Positions 1 to 8,320 of a stretch of 64,000 nucleotides of DNA are shown here, piece after piece (position 1 is the stretch's first letter; each line of letters opens with the position of its first letter). This DNA comes from Coprococcus ammoniilyticus (GTDB lineage Bacteria > Bacillota > Clostridia > Lachnospirales > Lachnospiraceae), in the NCBI RefSeq assembly GCF_025567345.1, contig NZ_JAOQJS010000001.1, positions 1 to 64,000 of the forward strand, written 5' to 3'. Position numbers and translations under genes: made by a program. The notes beneath the pieces are model-generated. The model saw only the letters and a program-made list of their open reading frames with translations. It was not told the DNA's origin and did no database searches.

Positions 1-105
1 GTTCTTGGTTTGTATCAGACTTGCGTCTGTTACGTTCTTTTTGAAATTCTTTATTTGGAATTTCAGGGTTGTCATGTTGTTAATTTTTCAAGGTTCTTTG
101 TTTTC
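1..105 (-). other. Probable 16S rRNA leader (rRNA operon 5' spacer)
   Basis: Read on the minus strand, this stretch follows two tRNA genes and contains AAAGAACCTTGAAAA near 87-102, a leader sequence commonly found just before 16S rRNA in Clostridia. It has no ORF and no clear terminator after the tRNAs. My inference is that the tRNA transcript continues into an rRNA operon whose 16S gene begins just beyond position 1. The 16S gene itself is not in the window. Confidence 0.4.
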
Positions 106-126
106 GCCTGTACCAGTAAAACTTAA

Positions 127-215
127 CGGAGAAGGAGGGATTTGAACCCTCGCGCCGCTATTAACGGCCTACTCCCTTTCCAGGGGAGCCCCTTCAACCG
201 CTTGGGTACTTCTCC
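127..215 (-). tRNA. tRNA-Ser (GGA)
   Basis: A complete class II tRNA cloverleaf on the minus strand. The 7-bp acceptor stem is GGAGAAG (209-215) with CTTCTCC (complement of 128-134), and the discriminator base is G. The T arm reads GAGGGTTCAAATCCCTC, and the long variable arm is typical of tRNA-Ser. The anticodon loop CTGGAAA gives anticodon GGA, reading UCC/UCU. The 3' CCA is not encoded. It lies 47 nt downstream of a second tRNA-Ser and shares its promoter. Confidence 0.95.
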
Positions 216-262
216 TAGTATCAAGCGCTTGAACTTTCCATCTTTGTTTATTGAAAAGTCAG

Positions 263-348
263 CGGAGAGAGAGGGATTCGAACCCTCGCGCCCTTTCGGA
301 CAAACGGTTTTCAAGACCGCCTCGTTATGACCACTTCGATATCTCTCC
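263..348 (-). tRNA. tRNA-Ser (UGA)
   Basis: A class II tRNA on the minus strand. The acceptor stem GGAGAGA (342-348) pairs with TCTCTCC (complement of 264-270), with discriminator G. The T arm is GAGGGTTCGAATCCCTC and the variable arm is long. The anticodon loop CTTGAAA gives anticodon UGA, reading UCA-type serine codons. CCA is not encoded. It is the first gene behind the promoter at 389-417. Confidence 0.95.
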
Positions 349-388
349 ATCCAGTTGTTTAAGTCTCCTTTTGACCGGCGACTTGTAT

Positions 389-417
389 ATATTAGCACTT
401 CTGTTTTTCTATGTCAA
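389..417 (-). promoter_or_regulatory. Sigma-A promoter of the tRNA-Ser pair
   Basis: On the minus strand there is a perfect -35 TTGACA (417-412), a 17-nt spacer and a -10 TAATAT (394-389). A TGC just upstream makes an extended -10. The start of transcription should fall near 382, about 35 nt before the first tRNA. This strength suits a stable-RNA promoter. Confidence 0.8.
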
Positions 418-471
418 CACATTTTTTCAAATTATTTCATTTTTTTGTGACTGGTATTTTCAAGTAATTTT

Positions 472-1173
472 TTACCCCTGTTTTTGCAGGAATTCCTGTC
501 CAATACGCATATCTTCCGGTGTCGTAATCTTTATATTTGTATAGCTGCCCTCAATCACTTTCACCTGTATCTTACCGTATTCTTCGACCACCATCGTATC
601 ATCCGTCACTGCTATTGCTGCCCCATCTGCCCGTTTCTTCATCATCTTCTGATAACACTTCATCAGACATTTATAATCAAAGCTCTGTGGGGTCTGAATC
701 TGCCACAGGTACTCTCTTGCAGGAGTCGCCATTCCAATCCGATTTTCATTTACGATCTTTATCGTATCCTTTACAGGCATCCCCACCGTACACGCTTTGT
801 AATCTGCCAGTGTCTGGATCGATCTAACGACCATATCCTGTGTCACAAATGGTCTTGCGCCGTCATGGATCATGACATAATCGGTCTCCGGACATGCACA
901 CAAACCATTATATACCGAATCATACCGATTTTCACCGCCCTCTACTACAGATACAACCTTTGTAAAATGATATTTCTCTATGATCTCATGCCTGCAATAT
1001 TCCACACTGTTTTTTCCTGTTACAAGAATGAGGGAATCCACAGGGCTTTCTTCAAAAGCTTTTAATGCATAATAAATTACAGGATAGCCTCCAAGCTCCA
1101 TGAACTGTTTTTCAATTTTACTGTGCATTCGGCTGCCTTTTCCTGCCGCAAGTATGATTGCCGTTGTCTTCAT
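472..1173 (-). CDS. ispD: 2-C-methyl-D-erythritol 4-phosphate cytidylyltransferase
   Basis: Transfers CMP from CTP to 2-C-methyl-D-erythritol 4-phosphate, the third step of the MEP isoprenoid pathway in the cytosol. The 233-residue length is normal for IspD. Visible motifs are the nucleotide-binding loop LAAGKGSRM near residues 8-16, HDGARPF near residue 104, and TDD late in the protein. It is the last gene of the minus-strand cluster that starts with the dCMP deaminase, 127 nt after tsaD. The family also includes TarI and similar cytidylyltransferases, but the motif set and length favour IspD. No convincing terminator is visible between its stop and the tRNA promoter. Confidence 0.9.
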   Translation of the reverse strand: MKTTAIILAAGKGSRMHSKIEKQFMELGGYPVIYYALKAFEESPVDSLILVTGKNSVEYCRHEIIEKYHFTKVVSVVEGGENRYDSVYNGLCACPETDYVMIHDGARPFVTQDMVVRSIQTLADYKACTVGMPVKDTIKIVNENRIGMATPAREYLWQIQTPQSFDYKCLMKCYQKMMKKRADGAAIAVTDDTMVVEEYGKIQVKVIEGSYTNIKITTPEDMRIGQEFLQKQG

Positions 1174-1300
1174 GTTTTCTCTTCTATCCTTTTATCTTTT
1201 TTGCCTTTATTATTTGTTTCATATTGTATTCTTTCACCATATATTTACAAACACTCACAAAGCAGCAGAGCAATCTGCATTCACTTCTTACTGTATCCTT

Positions 1301-2326
1301 CTACCGCTCGCCTAATTTCAGATTTGGAACTGCATTCAGATCCAGCCCGTGTCTGGTACCTTTTATGAATTCATAATAACCAGCCGCTCCGATCATGGCT
1401 GCATTATCGGTGCAAAGGATCGGTGCCGGATAATATAACTGAATTCCTGCTTTTTCGCAGGCCGCTTTCATCGATGCACGAAGTGCTGAGTTGGATGCAA
1501 CACCGCCTGCCAGCGCAACTTTATCCATGCCATATTTCCTGGCTGCATAGATGGTATGTTCTGTCAGTACATCCGTTACCGCTTTCTGGAAGGATGCCGC
1601 TACATCTGCGCGGTTGATCTCCTCATTCTTCATTTCCTTCTGATTGATATAATTTAAAACTGCAGACTTCAGACCACTGAAGCTGAAATCATATGCAGAA
1701 TCGGAAATCTTTGCTCTAGGGAATTCAATTGCATCCGGATTTCCCTCTTTTGCAAGCTTATCTACCTTCGGTCCACCCGGGTATCCAAGTCCGATAGCTC
1801 TTGCTACTTTGTCAAATGCTTCACCTGCCGCATCATCTCTGGTCACACCAAGGATCTCAAACTGCCCGTAGTCTGTCACCTTTACCAGATGGGTATGTCC
1901 GCCGGATACAACCAGACACATAAATGGCGGTTCCAATGTCTTATCTTCTATAAAATTAGCAGCAATATGTCCCTCTATATGATGAACGCCTACCAATGGG
2001 ATATTCTTTGCATAGCTGATCGCCTTTGCTGCTCCTACTCCAACCAGCAAAGCTCCTACTAAGCCCGGCCCATATGTAACTGCGATCGCATCTATATCAT
2101 CCAGAGTACAGTCTGCTTCTTTCAGTGCAGTCCTTATTACCTGATTCACTTTCTCGATGTGTTTTCTTGACGCTATCTCAGGAACAACGCCGCCATACAG
2201 TGTGTGAATGTCAATCTGTGAATATATGATATTTGATAATACTTCCCTACCGTTTACGACGACAGCCGCTGAAGTCTCATCACAAGATGATTCAATTGCC
2301 AGAATCTTTATATCTTTTTTCTCCAT
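1301..2326 (-). CDS. tsaD: tRNA N6-adenosine threonylcarbamoyltransferase TsaD
   Basis: Catalyses transfer of the threonylcarbamoyl group from threonylcarbamoyl-AMP to A37 of ANN-decoding tRNAs (t6A), working with TsaB and TsaE. Family motifs are present: the metal-binding HHIEGH near residue 109, SGGHTH, an ASKHA-type GPGLVGAL loop, YPGGP, and GGVASN near the C-terminus. I chose the ATG at 2326 because the RBS AGAGGA sits 8 nt upstream of it; an in-frame ATG at 2332 is too close to that RBS. The length of 341 aa is typical. tsaB, tsaE and rimI lie in the same cluster. Confidence 0.96.
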   Translation of the reverse strand: MEKKDIKILAIESSCDETSAAVVVNGREVLSNIIYSQIDIHTLYGGVVPEIASRKHIEKVNQVIRTALKEADCTLDDIDAIAVTYGPGLVGALLVGVGAAKAISYAKNIPLVGVHHIEGHIAANFIEDKTLEPPFMCLVVSGGHTHLVKVTDYGQFEILGVTRDDAAGEAFDKVARAIGLGYPGGPKVDKLAKEGNPDAIEFPRAKISDSAYDFSFSGLKSAVLNYINQKEMKNEEINRADVAASFQKAVTDVLTEHTIYAARKYGMDKVALAGGVASNSALRASMKAACEKAGIQLYYPAPILCTDNAAMIGAAGYYEFIKGTRHGLDLNAVPNLKLGER

Positions 2327-2362
2327 TTTCATCTTCCTCTTTTTCCCGTTTTATCGTCTGTA

Positions 2363-3271
2363 TCAGTCTTCAAATTTTAACGTTGTCTCCATCCGGTCTT
2401 TTCCTGCAACCGCAGCCGGGAATATTTTTCTTACTTCATCCATGTACTGCATCGGCTTGATCAGGGACGGACTATAATGTGTCAGCCACATCTGTTTTAC
2501 TTCTGCCTCTTTCGCAATCTCCGCCGCCTCATACATTGTCATATGCTTATGGGAAACTGCCTTTTCGTATTTGTCCGGTTCACCATACATTCCTTCGCAG
2601 ATAAACAAGTCTGAGCCTGCCGCATGTTTTGTAATAAGTGGTGTCGGACGGGTATCTGTACAATATGTGACCTTAAGTCCTTTCCGATCCGGTCCCATAA
2701 CCATATCCGGTGTATAGAGCCTGCCGCCCAGTTCTATCGTCATGCCCTTCTGCAATGTATTCCAGATCTGCATCGGAACCTCCTGTGCACATGCACGTTC
2801 CACATCGAATTTACCAGCACGGTCAAGCTCAAATGAATATCCATAACAGGTAACATTATGATTTACCCGGTACGCATTTGCACGTAAACCACACACTTCA
2901 AATTCTTCTTCTTCCTCTGTCAGTTCTTTAAACTGTATCTCAAATGGAAGCTCCGGTGCGATCACGCGCAGAGAGTTCACTACCCGTTCCAACCGTTTTG
3001 GTCCAACCATCAGAACCGGATCCTTTCGTTCTGCATTTCCGATTGTCAGGAGTAGCCCAGGCAATCCGCTGATATGATCTGCATGAAAATGTGTGAACAG
3101 GATCACATCGATCGGTTTGAAGCTCCATCCCTGCTGTTTGACTGCTACCTGCGTTCCTTCACCACAATCAACTAATATAGAGCTGCCATTGTATCGTATC
3201 ATCATGGATGTCAACGCTCTGTACGGAAGTGGCATCATTCCGCCTGTACCAAGCAAACATACATCTAACAT
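2363..3271 (-). CDS. rnz: Ribonuclease Z
   Basis: A metallo-beta-lactamase-fold tRNase Z that trims the 3' trailer of tRNA precursors. The zinc-binding motif FTHFHADHISGLPG lies near residues 59-72, and further His/Asp ligands appear in the second half (for example TDTRPTP and SHKHMT). The 302-residue length fits the short bacterial form. The RBS GGAGG sits 7 nt before the ATG. It follows a terminator at 3327-3360, so it may have its own promoter, and it is followed by tsaD. The presence of nearby CCA-less tRNA genes is consistent with a need for this enzyme. Confidence 0.92.
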   Translation of the reverse strand: MLDVCLLGTGGMMPLPYRALTSMMIRYNGSSILVDCGEGTQVAVKQQGWSFKPIDVILFTHFHADHISGLPGLLLTIGNAERKDPVLMVGPKRLERVVNSLRVIAPELPFEIQFKELTEEEEEFEVCGLRANAYRVNHNVTCYGYSFELDRAGKFDVERACAQEVPMQIWNTLQKGMTIELGGRLYTPDMVMGPDRKGLKVTYCTDTRPTPLITKHAAGSDLFICEGMYGEPDKYEKAVSHKHMTMYEAAEIAKEAEVKQMWLTHYSPSLIKPMQYMDEVRKIFPAAVAGKDRMETTLKFED

Positions 3272-3326
3272 ATTCTATCCTCCAACTTCTGTTTCCACTC
3301 TGTCTGTAAACCATTTCTCCTGTAAG

Positions 3327-3360
3327 GAAAAAAGAGTCATTTTATATTCAAATGACTCTC
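3327..3360 (-). terminator. Rho-independent terminator after the zinc-ribbon gene
   Basis: On the minus strand a 9-bp perfect stem (GAGTCATTT, 58-50 of 3350s, with AAATGACTC at 3342-3334), a 7-nt loop and a run of six T. It sits 6 nt after the stop of the gene at 3366-3584 and separates it from rnz. Confidence 0.8.
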
Positions 3361-3365
3361 TGGTT

Positions 3366-3584
3366 CTACATATATTCTGCCGTTTCGTCTCTCTGTACCG
3401 GTACTGCAAAGCTGTCTGCCAGCTGGTCATAACAATCTTCGCATATACAGATCCTGTGGGTTTCTCCATCTTTCTTTGAGAAGTATCCCCACTTTTTTGA
3501 AATTATAATTGCATCTTCCATCAAAATGTCATTTCTGACTGACAATTCTTTCCCACACATATTGCAGCGTATTACATCCATCAT
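3366..3584 (-). CDS. Small zinc-ribbon-like protein
   Basis: A 72-residue protein with two Cys pairs, CNMCG near residue 7 and CICEDC near residue 47, spaced as in a treble-clef or ribbon zinc site. The central part contains WGYFSKKDGE. I do not recognise a named family; similar short proteins occur in Lachnospiraceae genomes. The RBS AGGAGG lies 5 nt before the first ATG and 8 nt before a second in-frame ATG at 3581, so the start is ambiguous by one codon. It follows rimI after about 108 nt with a possible -10 (TATAAT) in the gap, and is followed directly by a terminator. Function unknown. Confidence 0.75.
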   Translation of the reverse strand: MMDVIRCNMCGKELSVRNDILMEDAIIISKKWGYFSKKDGETHRICICEDCYDQLADSFAVPVQRDETAEYM

Positions 3585-3692
3585 AATTTCCTCCTGATCT
3601 TCCGGTTCCCCGGTGATCTCTGTATCTTTTCTATTGTCGATTATAATAGAAAAAACGCATCTTTGGTAGTGGGAATTCCTGTCATCTATGTA

Positions 3693-4196
3693 TTATGAGT
3701 GTGAACACTTCAGTTCCATAATAACAGCATCTTCTGTTGGTTTTTTATAATAATCTTTCCTTCTGGAAATCTCATCGAAGCCTAGTGATTCATACATTGA
3801 TATTGCTGTGTCATTAGACTCACGAACCTCCAAGAAGATCTTTTCTCCATTGTCTTCTACACACATGCGGATCATTTCTTTCATCAGTCTGTGTCCGATT
3901 CCACATTTCCTGTAATCTTTATCAACAGCAATCCGAAGCAGTTCACAATCCTCACACGGTGCAGTAAAGATACAATAACCAACCACCTTGTCATCCTTCG
4001 TTGTGTCAACTGCTGTAAGCACGGTATCATACGTTCCATACATGGATGTCGCAACCATCTGCTCATTCCAGGAACTCATAAATACTTTTTCTCCCAGAGA
4101 AACAATATCAAGCAACTGTTCCTCATCGCCTTCTCTTATCTCAATGTTGTCTAAATAGGGCCCCGCCGCCCCGCCATCACTGACGCTATTACTCAT
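3693..4196 (-). CDS. rimI: Ribosomal-protein-alanine N-acetyltransferase
   Basis: A GNAT-fold acetyltransferase of the RimI family, expected to acetylate the N-terminal alanine of ribosomal protein S18. The acetyl-CoA loop is visible as DKDYRKCGIGHRLMKEM, followed by the typical FLEVRESNDTAISMYESLGF. I chose ATG at 4196, with AAAGG 8 nt upstream, over a GTG at 4205 that abuts the RBS. It overlaps the end of tsaB by 8 nt, the common tsaB-rimI arrangement in Firmicutes. The first 20 residues are unrelated to the GNAT core. Other GNAT substrates cannot be excluded. Confidence 0.88.
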   Translation of the reverse strand: MSNSVSDGGAAGPYLDNIEIREGDEEQLLDIVSLGEKVFMSSWNEQMVATSMYGTYDTVLTAVDTTKDDKVVGYCIFTAPCEDCELLRIAVDKDYRKCGIGHRLMKEMIRMCVEDNGEKIFLEVRESNDTAISMYESLGFDEISRRKDYYKKPTEDAVIMELKCSHS

Positions 4197-4899
4197 TTCT
4201 TTCACCTTTCTCTTTTCTTTCTCTTTCTGCCTGAGACATTCTCAGATATTCCGGAGCAAAATCATCTCCATTTATATATTGTTCATGCGCATACCGGTAA
4301 GCGCCGGCATATGCGACTGATCCAGCCTTCTGTTTGTTCAGATGTGCCGGTGCCAGACGTGCATGCTTCATCTTTGACAGGATCTGAGATCCATACACCT
4401 GTATGCCATCACCTGTAAACTGCACTTCTTCATCTTTTTCAAGAAGCAGATCGATCAACTCATTTACATCCATCGGTATCTGATCCATCTCTGTAACCAG
4501 ATTACCTGCTTCGTCAAATCTGTACAATCCAGTATAGACCTGATTTCTTCTGGCATCCATGATCGGACAGATCAGCCTGTCACTTCCCCAGAAATTGTAT
4601 GCAAGTCCTTCCAGTGTCGGAACAGGCACGACCGGCTTATCAAGTGCAAGCGACAGCCCTTTTACCGTTGCTGCTCCGATACGCAGTCCGGTAAATGACC
4701 CCGGACCTGCTGCGATTGCGATCGCATCTACTGCATCAAGCTCAATACCTGCTGCGTTTACAACCTCGTCCAGCATTGGAAGCAAGGTCTGTGAATGTGT
4801 CTTTTTGTTATTTACTGTAAATTCTGCAACCAGATTGTCATTCTCTAATAAGGCAACGGATGCAACCAGCCCTGAGCTGTCCAGAGCGAGGATCTTCAT
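4189..4899 (-). CDS. tsaB: t6A biosynthesis protein TsaB
   Basis: A TsaD-like ASKHA-fold protein that lacks the metal site and serves as partner of TsaD in threonylcarbamoylation of tRNA A37. It starts MKILALDSSG, as usual for the family, and carries AAGPGSFTGLRIG near residues 69-81. Its length is 236 aa. It sits 4 nt after tsaE and overlaps rimI by 8 nt, so translation is probably coupled through the tsaE-tsaB-rimI run. Confidence 0.94.
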   Translation of the reverse strand: MKILALDSSGLVASVALLENDNLVAEFTVNNKKTHSQTLLPMLDEVVNAAGIELDAVDAIAIAAGPGSFTGLRIGAATVKGLSLALDKPVVPVPTLEGLAYNFWGSDRLICPIMDARRNQVYTGLYRFDEAGNLVTEMDQIPMDVNELIDLLLEKDEEVQFTGDGIQVYGSQILSKMKHARLAPAHLNKQKAGSVAYAGAYRYAHEQYINGDDFAPEYLRMSQAERERKEKGERNE

Positions 4900-4903
4900 A
4901 TCT

Positions 4904-5335
4904 TTAAACCTCTTCTATCGTTATCTTTCTATAATCTGTCCCTTTTTCAAGGTCTTTTTCAATCGTTATCTTCTGATAATGATCCGGAAGGATCTCTTCG
5001 ATCAGATTTGCCCATTCGATCAGGCATACTCCATCACCGTATACCATCTCATTGTAGCCGATCTCTTCCATCTCATCTACATCTCCGATCCGATAGACAT
5101 CAAAATGATATAACGGAAGCCGTCCGTTATCATATTCTTTCACGATCGTAAATGTAGGGCTGTTCACAATATCATCGACTCCAAGACCTTTGGCAAATCC
5201 CTGTGAAAATATCGTCTTTCCTACGCCCAGATCTCCAAAGAAACAGAAAACCTGTCCCGGAACCGCCTGTTCGCCAAGCTCCCGTCCGATCCTGTATGTG
5301 TCTTCTCTGCTGTTGCTTTCTTTTACAATCATCAT
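4904..5335 (-). CDS. tsaE: t6A biosynthesis ATPase TsaE
   Basis: A small P-loop ATPase that works with TsaB and TsaD in t6A formation. The Walker A motif GDLGVGKT is near residues 34-41, followed by SPTFTIVKEY and a HFDVYRI stretch typical of the family. The length of 143 aa is normal. Its ATG overlaps the stop of the upstream dCMP deaminase (ATGA), which implies translational coupling; a second ATG follows immediately. Confidence 0.94.
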   Translation of the reverse strand: MMIVKESNSREDTYRIGRELGEQAVPGQVFCFFGDLGVGKTIFSQGFAKGLGVDDIVNSPTFTIVKEYDNGRLPLYHFDVYRIGDVDEMEEIGYNEMVYGDGVCLIEWANLIEEILPDHYQKITIEKDLEKGTDYRKITIEEV

Positions 5336-5811
5336 AAATCTATCGTTATCTTCTTTCCTTTTACTTCATATGGCCGATAAGTAACTCCTGCCATATCAAA
5401 CATTCTCTTGGATGCCATCGTGCTGTCGGTACTGGCATATTTATCCGACAGATAGATCACCTCTTTTATCCCACACTGAATGATTGCTTTCGCACATTCA
5501 TTGCAAGGGAATAAGGTCGAATAAAGTCTTGCGTCCTTTAAGCTACCGCCTCTGTAATTCAGGATGGCATTTAATTCTGCATGACACACAAAGAAATATT
5601 TATTGTTCAAAGGATCACCGATTTTTCCCCATGGCATGATATCGTCTTCACATCCGGCAGGCATACCATTATACCCTTCCGACAGAATACGATTATTATC
5701 GTCTACAATACATGCACCAACCTGAGTGGAAGGATCTTTGCTTCTCTCTGCTGACAACAGTGCAATACCCATAAAATACTGATCCCAGCTAATGTAGTCG
5801 GCTCTTTTCAT
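5332..5811 (-). CDS. dCMP deaminase (ComEB-like)
   Basis: Deaminates dCMP to dUMP, feeding thymidylate synthesis. The zinc-dependent cytidine/deoxycytidylate deaminase motifs are clear: CHAELNAI near residues 76-83 with the catalytic Glu, and PCNECAKAI with the two zinc Cys. The N-terminal SWDQYFMGIALLSAERSKDP is characteristic of dCMP deaminases rather than tRNA or riboflavin deaminases. The length is 159 aa. It has a strong RBS (AAGGAGG) and appears to be the first gene of the tsaE-tsaB-rimI cluster. Confidence 0.9.
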   Translation of the reverse strand: MKRADYISWDQYFMGIALLSAERSKDPSTQVGACIVDDNNRILSEGYNGMPAGCEDDIMPWGKIGDPLNNKYFFVCHAELNAILNYRGGSLKDARLYSTLFPCNECAKAIIQCGIKEVIYLSDKYASTDSTMASKRMFDMAGVTYRPYEVKGKKITIDL

Positions 5812-5910
5812 CGGTGTCCTCCTTTTCTTTTCATCTGATCATCCGGCTATTTCCATATAGTGATAACCCGTTTTTACATCGGCCATCTTATGGTTATACA
5901 ACTTTTTTCT

Positions 5911-7125
5911 CTAAAATGCTACTCTGATTATGCTGAAAATTTTATCAATTTTAGCTGTAATATCAGCAAAACTGCCCTCAGTCATGGACGAAGTGATAAA
6001 TGCAAGCTCTCCGTCCACACCTTCTGCTGTTACATATGTCACATCACCAAACAGCTTCTGGATCTCATCTTTTGTGATCGCATCTGCACTTACTCGTATG
6101 AAGAAACGATTAACCGCATCTCTGAAATCACCGATTGGAAGTGCTTCCGCATCCCAACTTGCCATAATATTCTTACCCATATGTTTTACTTCGTCTACAA
6201 CATCGGATACAACGGCGGATGCTGTTGGAAGCTTTCCAGCTCCTCTTCCATAGAACATGATATCATCTACAACATTTCCATGTACAAATATGCCATTGAA
6301 TACATCATGGATACCGGATAATGGATGGTTCTCATCCAGCATCATAGGTGCAACGAAGGAGTATAAGGTATCTCCTTCCTTTTTAGTCGTACCTACTAAT
6401 TTGATCGATACGCCAAGCGCATCTGCATATTTGAAATCTTCTGTTGAAATCTTTGTGATTCCTTCTGTATGGATCTTAGTGTAATCCAGATGCTTTCCAT
6501 ATACGATAGAAGTCAGGATAGCGATCTTTCTACACGCATCTCCACCTTCTACGTCTGCTTCCGGATTTCTTTCTGCATATCCCAGATCCTGTGCCTGCTT
6601 CAGCACTTCATCATAAGATGCACCTTCCTGATCCATCTTGGTCAGGATATAATTTGTTGTTCCGTTTAAGATACCTGTGATCTCTGTTACTTCATCTGCT
6701 GTGATAGAGGTATTTAATGGACGGATGATCGGAATACCACCGCCAACAGATGCCTCAAATAAGAAATTCACATTGTTCTCTTTTGCGATCGCAAGTAATT
6801 CCGGTCCGTGAGAAGCTACCAGTTCCTTATTGGATGTTGCTACACTCTTGCCTGCTGCAAGGCACTGTTTTACAAATGTATAGGCAGGATTGATTCCTCC
6901 CATTACTTCAACAACAACCTTTACTTCATCATCGTTTAAGATGTCATTGAAGTCATGTGTCAGTATCTGCTGTACAGGATCTCCCGGGAAATCTCTCAGA
7001 TCAAGAACATACTTGATGTTAATCTCTTCTCCCGCTCTCTTATTAATGATCTCGTGATTTGTATTGATTACTTCAACCACGCCTGAACCAACTGTACCAT
7101 AACCTAATACTGCTATATTTACCAT
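5911..7125 (-). CDS. hom: Homoserine dehydrogenase
   Basis: Reduces aspartate semialdehyde to homoserine in threonine and methionine synthesis. The N-terminal Rossmann motif GYGTVGSGV is at residues 8-16, the substrate region contains EASVGGGIPI and LNGTTNYIL, and a DLGYAERNPEADVEG stretch carries the catalytic site. The last 80 residues form an ACT-type regulatory domain, so feedback control by threonine is likely by family. Length 404 aa. It lies 36 nt after prfB with RBS AAAGGAG. I see no T-box or riboswitch in the short upstream gap. Confidence 0.94.
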   Translation of the reverse strand: MVNIAVLGYGTVGSGVVEVINTNHEIINKRAGEEINIKYVLDLRDFPGDPVQQILTHDFNDILNDDEVKVVVEVMGGINPAYTFVKQCLAAGKSVATSNKELVASHGPELLAIAKENNVNFLFEASVGGGIPIIRPLNTSITADEVTEITGILNGTTNYILTKMDQEGASYDEVLKQAQDLGYAERNPEADVEGGDACRKIAILTSIVYGKHLDYTKIHTEGITKISTEDFKYADALGVSIKLVGTTKKEGDTLYSFVAPMMLDENHPLSGIHDVFNGIFVHGNVVDDIMFYGRGAGKLPTASAVVSDVVDEVKHMGKNIMASWDAEALPIGDFRDAVNRFFIRVSADAITKDEIQKLFGDVTYVTAEGVDGELAFITSSMTEGSFADITAKIDKIFSIIRVAF

Positions 7126-7161
7126 GTGGGTGTCTCTCCTTTTTGCATTCTTTTTTGTATA

Positions 7162-8275
7162 TTACGACTCACTCCGGCTGCACCATTTTAAATATGCATT
7201 CATAAATCCGTCGAGTTCTCCATCTAAAACTGCGGCAACATTTCCGCTTTCTTCACCTGTCCGGTGATCCTTCACCATCGTATACGGCTGCATAACATAA
7301 GACCGGATCTGGCTTCCAAATCCATTCTCCAGTATCTCACCCCGAATATCCGAAATCTTATCCAAATTCTCCTGTTTCTTGATCAGATACAGCTTAGACT
7401 TCAGCATCTGCATAGCCTTATCCTTATTCATATGCTGTGAACGCTCATTCTGGCATTGTACTACGATACCGGTCGGAATGTGCGTGATACGAACCGCCGA
7501 TGATGTCTTATTGATGTGCTGTCCACCGGCTCCGCTCGATCTGTAAGTATCGATCCGGAGATCATCTTCATTGATATCCACTTCCAGGTCTTCCTCTATC
7601 TCCGGTATCACATCGCAGGAAGCAAATGAAGTCTGCCGCTTGCCTGCTGCATTGAACGGTGAAATACGAACCAGACGATGTACTCCTTTTTCTGATTTCA
7701 GATATCCATAAGCATTCTGTCCACTGATCTGCATCGTAACCGACTTAATGCCAGCCTCATCGCCTTCCAGATAGTCAAGCACTTCCACCTTGAAACCGTG
7801 CTTTTCCGCCCATCTGGTATACATTCTGTATAACATCGATGTCCAGTCACAGGACTCTGTCCCGCCGGCTCCTGCATGAAGCGTCATAACGGCATCGTAA
7901 CCATCAAACTCATCCGACAGCAGAAGACTGATCCTGTAATTTTCGAATTCCTTCTGAAATGCTGTCAGCATCTCACCGATTTCCTCTATCATAGAGGAAT
8001 CGTCCTCTTCTTCCGCCATCTGAATCAGGGTTTCAATATCTGAAAAATCCTGTTCCAGCTTCTGATATTCCTCCAGCGAATCCTGCAGCTTCTTTAACTG
8101 TCTGGAAACACTGGTTGACTTTGCTACATCATCCCAGAAGCCCGGCTGTTCCATCTCATATTGTAATTTTCCTATGCTGTCTTTTCTGCCAGCGATGTCA
8201 AAGTGAATCCCTTACTTCCATTAATGGTTGTCTGTACTGATTCAGTGTGAACTTAAACTGGTCTGTCTCTATCAT
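7162..8275 (-). CDS. prfB: Peptide chain release factor 2 (programmed +1 frameshift)
   Basis: Recognises UGA and UAA stop codons and triggers peptide release. The second ORF holds the GGQ motif (SSGAGGQHINKTSS). Frame 1 begins at ATG 8275, runs 25 codons and stops at TGA (8200-8198); skipping the T at 8200 continues in the long frame, giving about 370 aa. The joined N-terminus (DSL then DIAGRKDS) is as expected for RF2. Initiating only at the later ATG (8154) would lose about 40 residues. It is followed by hom. Confidence 0.96.
8197..8213 (-). promoter_or_regulatory. prfB programmed +1 frameshift site
   Basis: On the minus strand CTTTGAC (8203-8197) places an in-frame TGA at codon 26, preceded by an internal Shine-Dalgarno-like AAGGGA (8213-8208). 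This is the classic autoregulatory RF2 site: low RF2 slows termination at UGA and favours the shift. Its recoding C follows the TGA, as in other bacteria. Confidence 0.95.
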
Positions 8276-8320
8276 TAATTTCTCACCTACTTTATCGGTT
8301 GCATCCGCAACACATTATTT

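Noticed and set aside
123..398. Open frames on both strands across 123-398
   Set aside because: They run through two complete tRNA-Ser genes and have no RBS.
484..1065. 193-codon plus-strand frame opposite ispD
   Set aside because: Antisense of ispD, which has full family motifs; the His/Cys-rich translation is typical of a shadow frame.
7126..7161. T-box or other leader control before hom
   Set aside because: The gap to prfB is only 36 nt and contains just an RBS.
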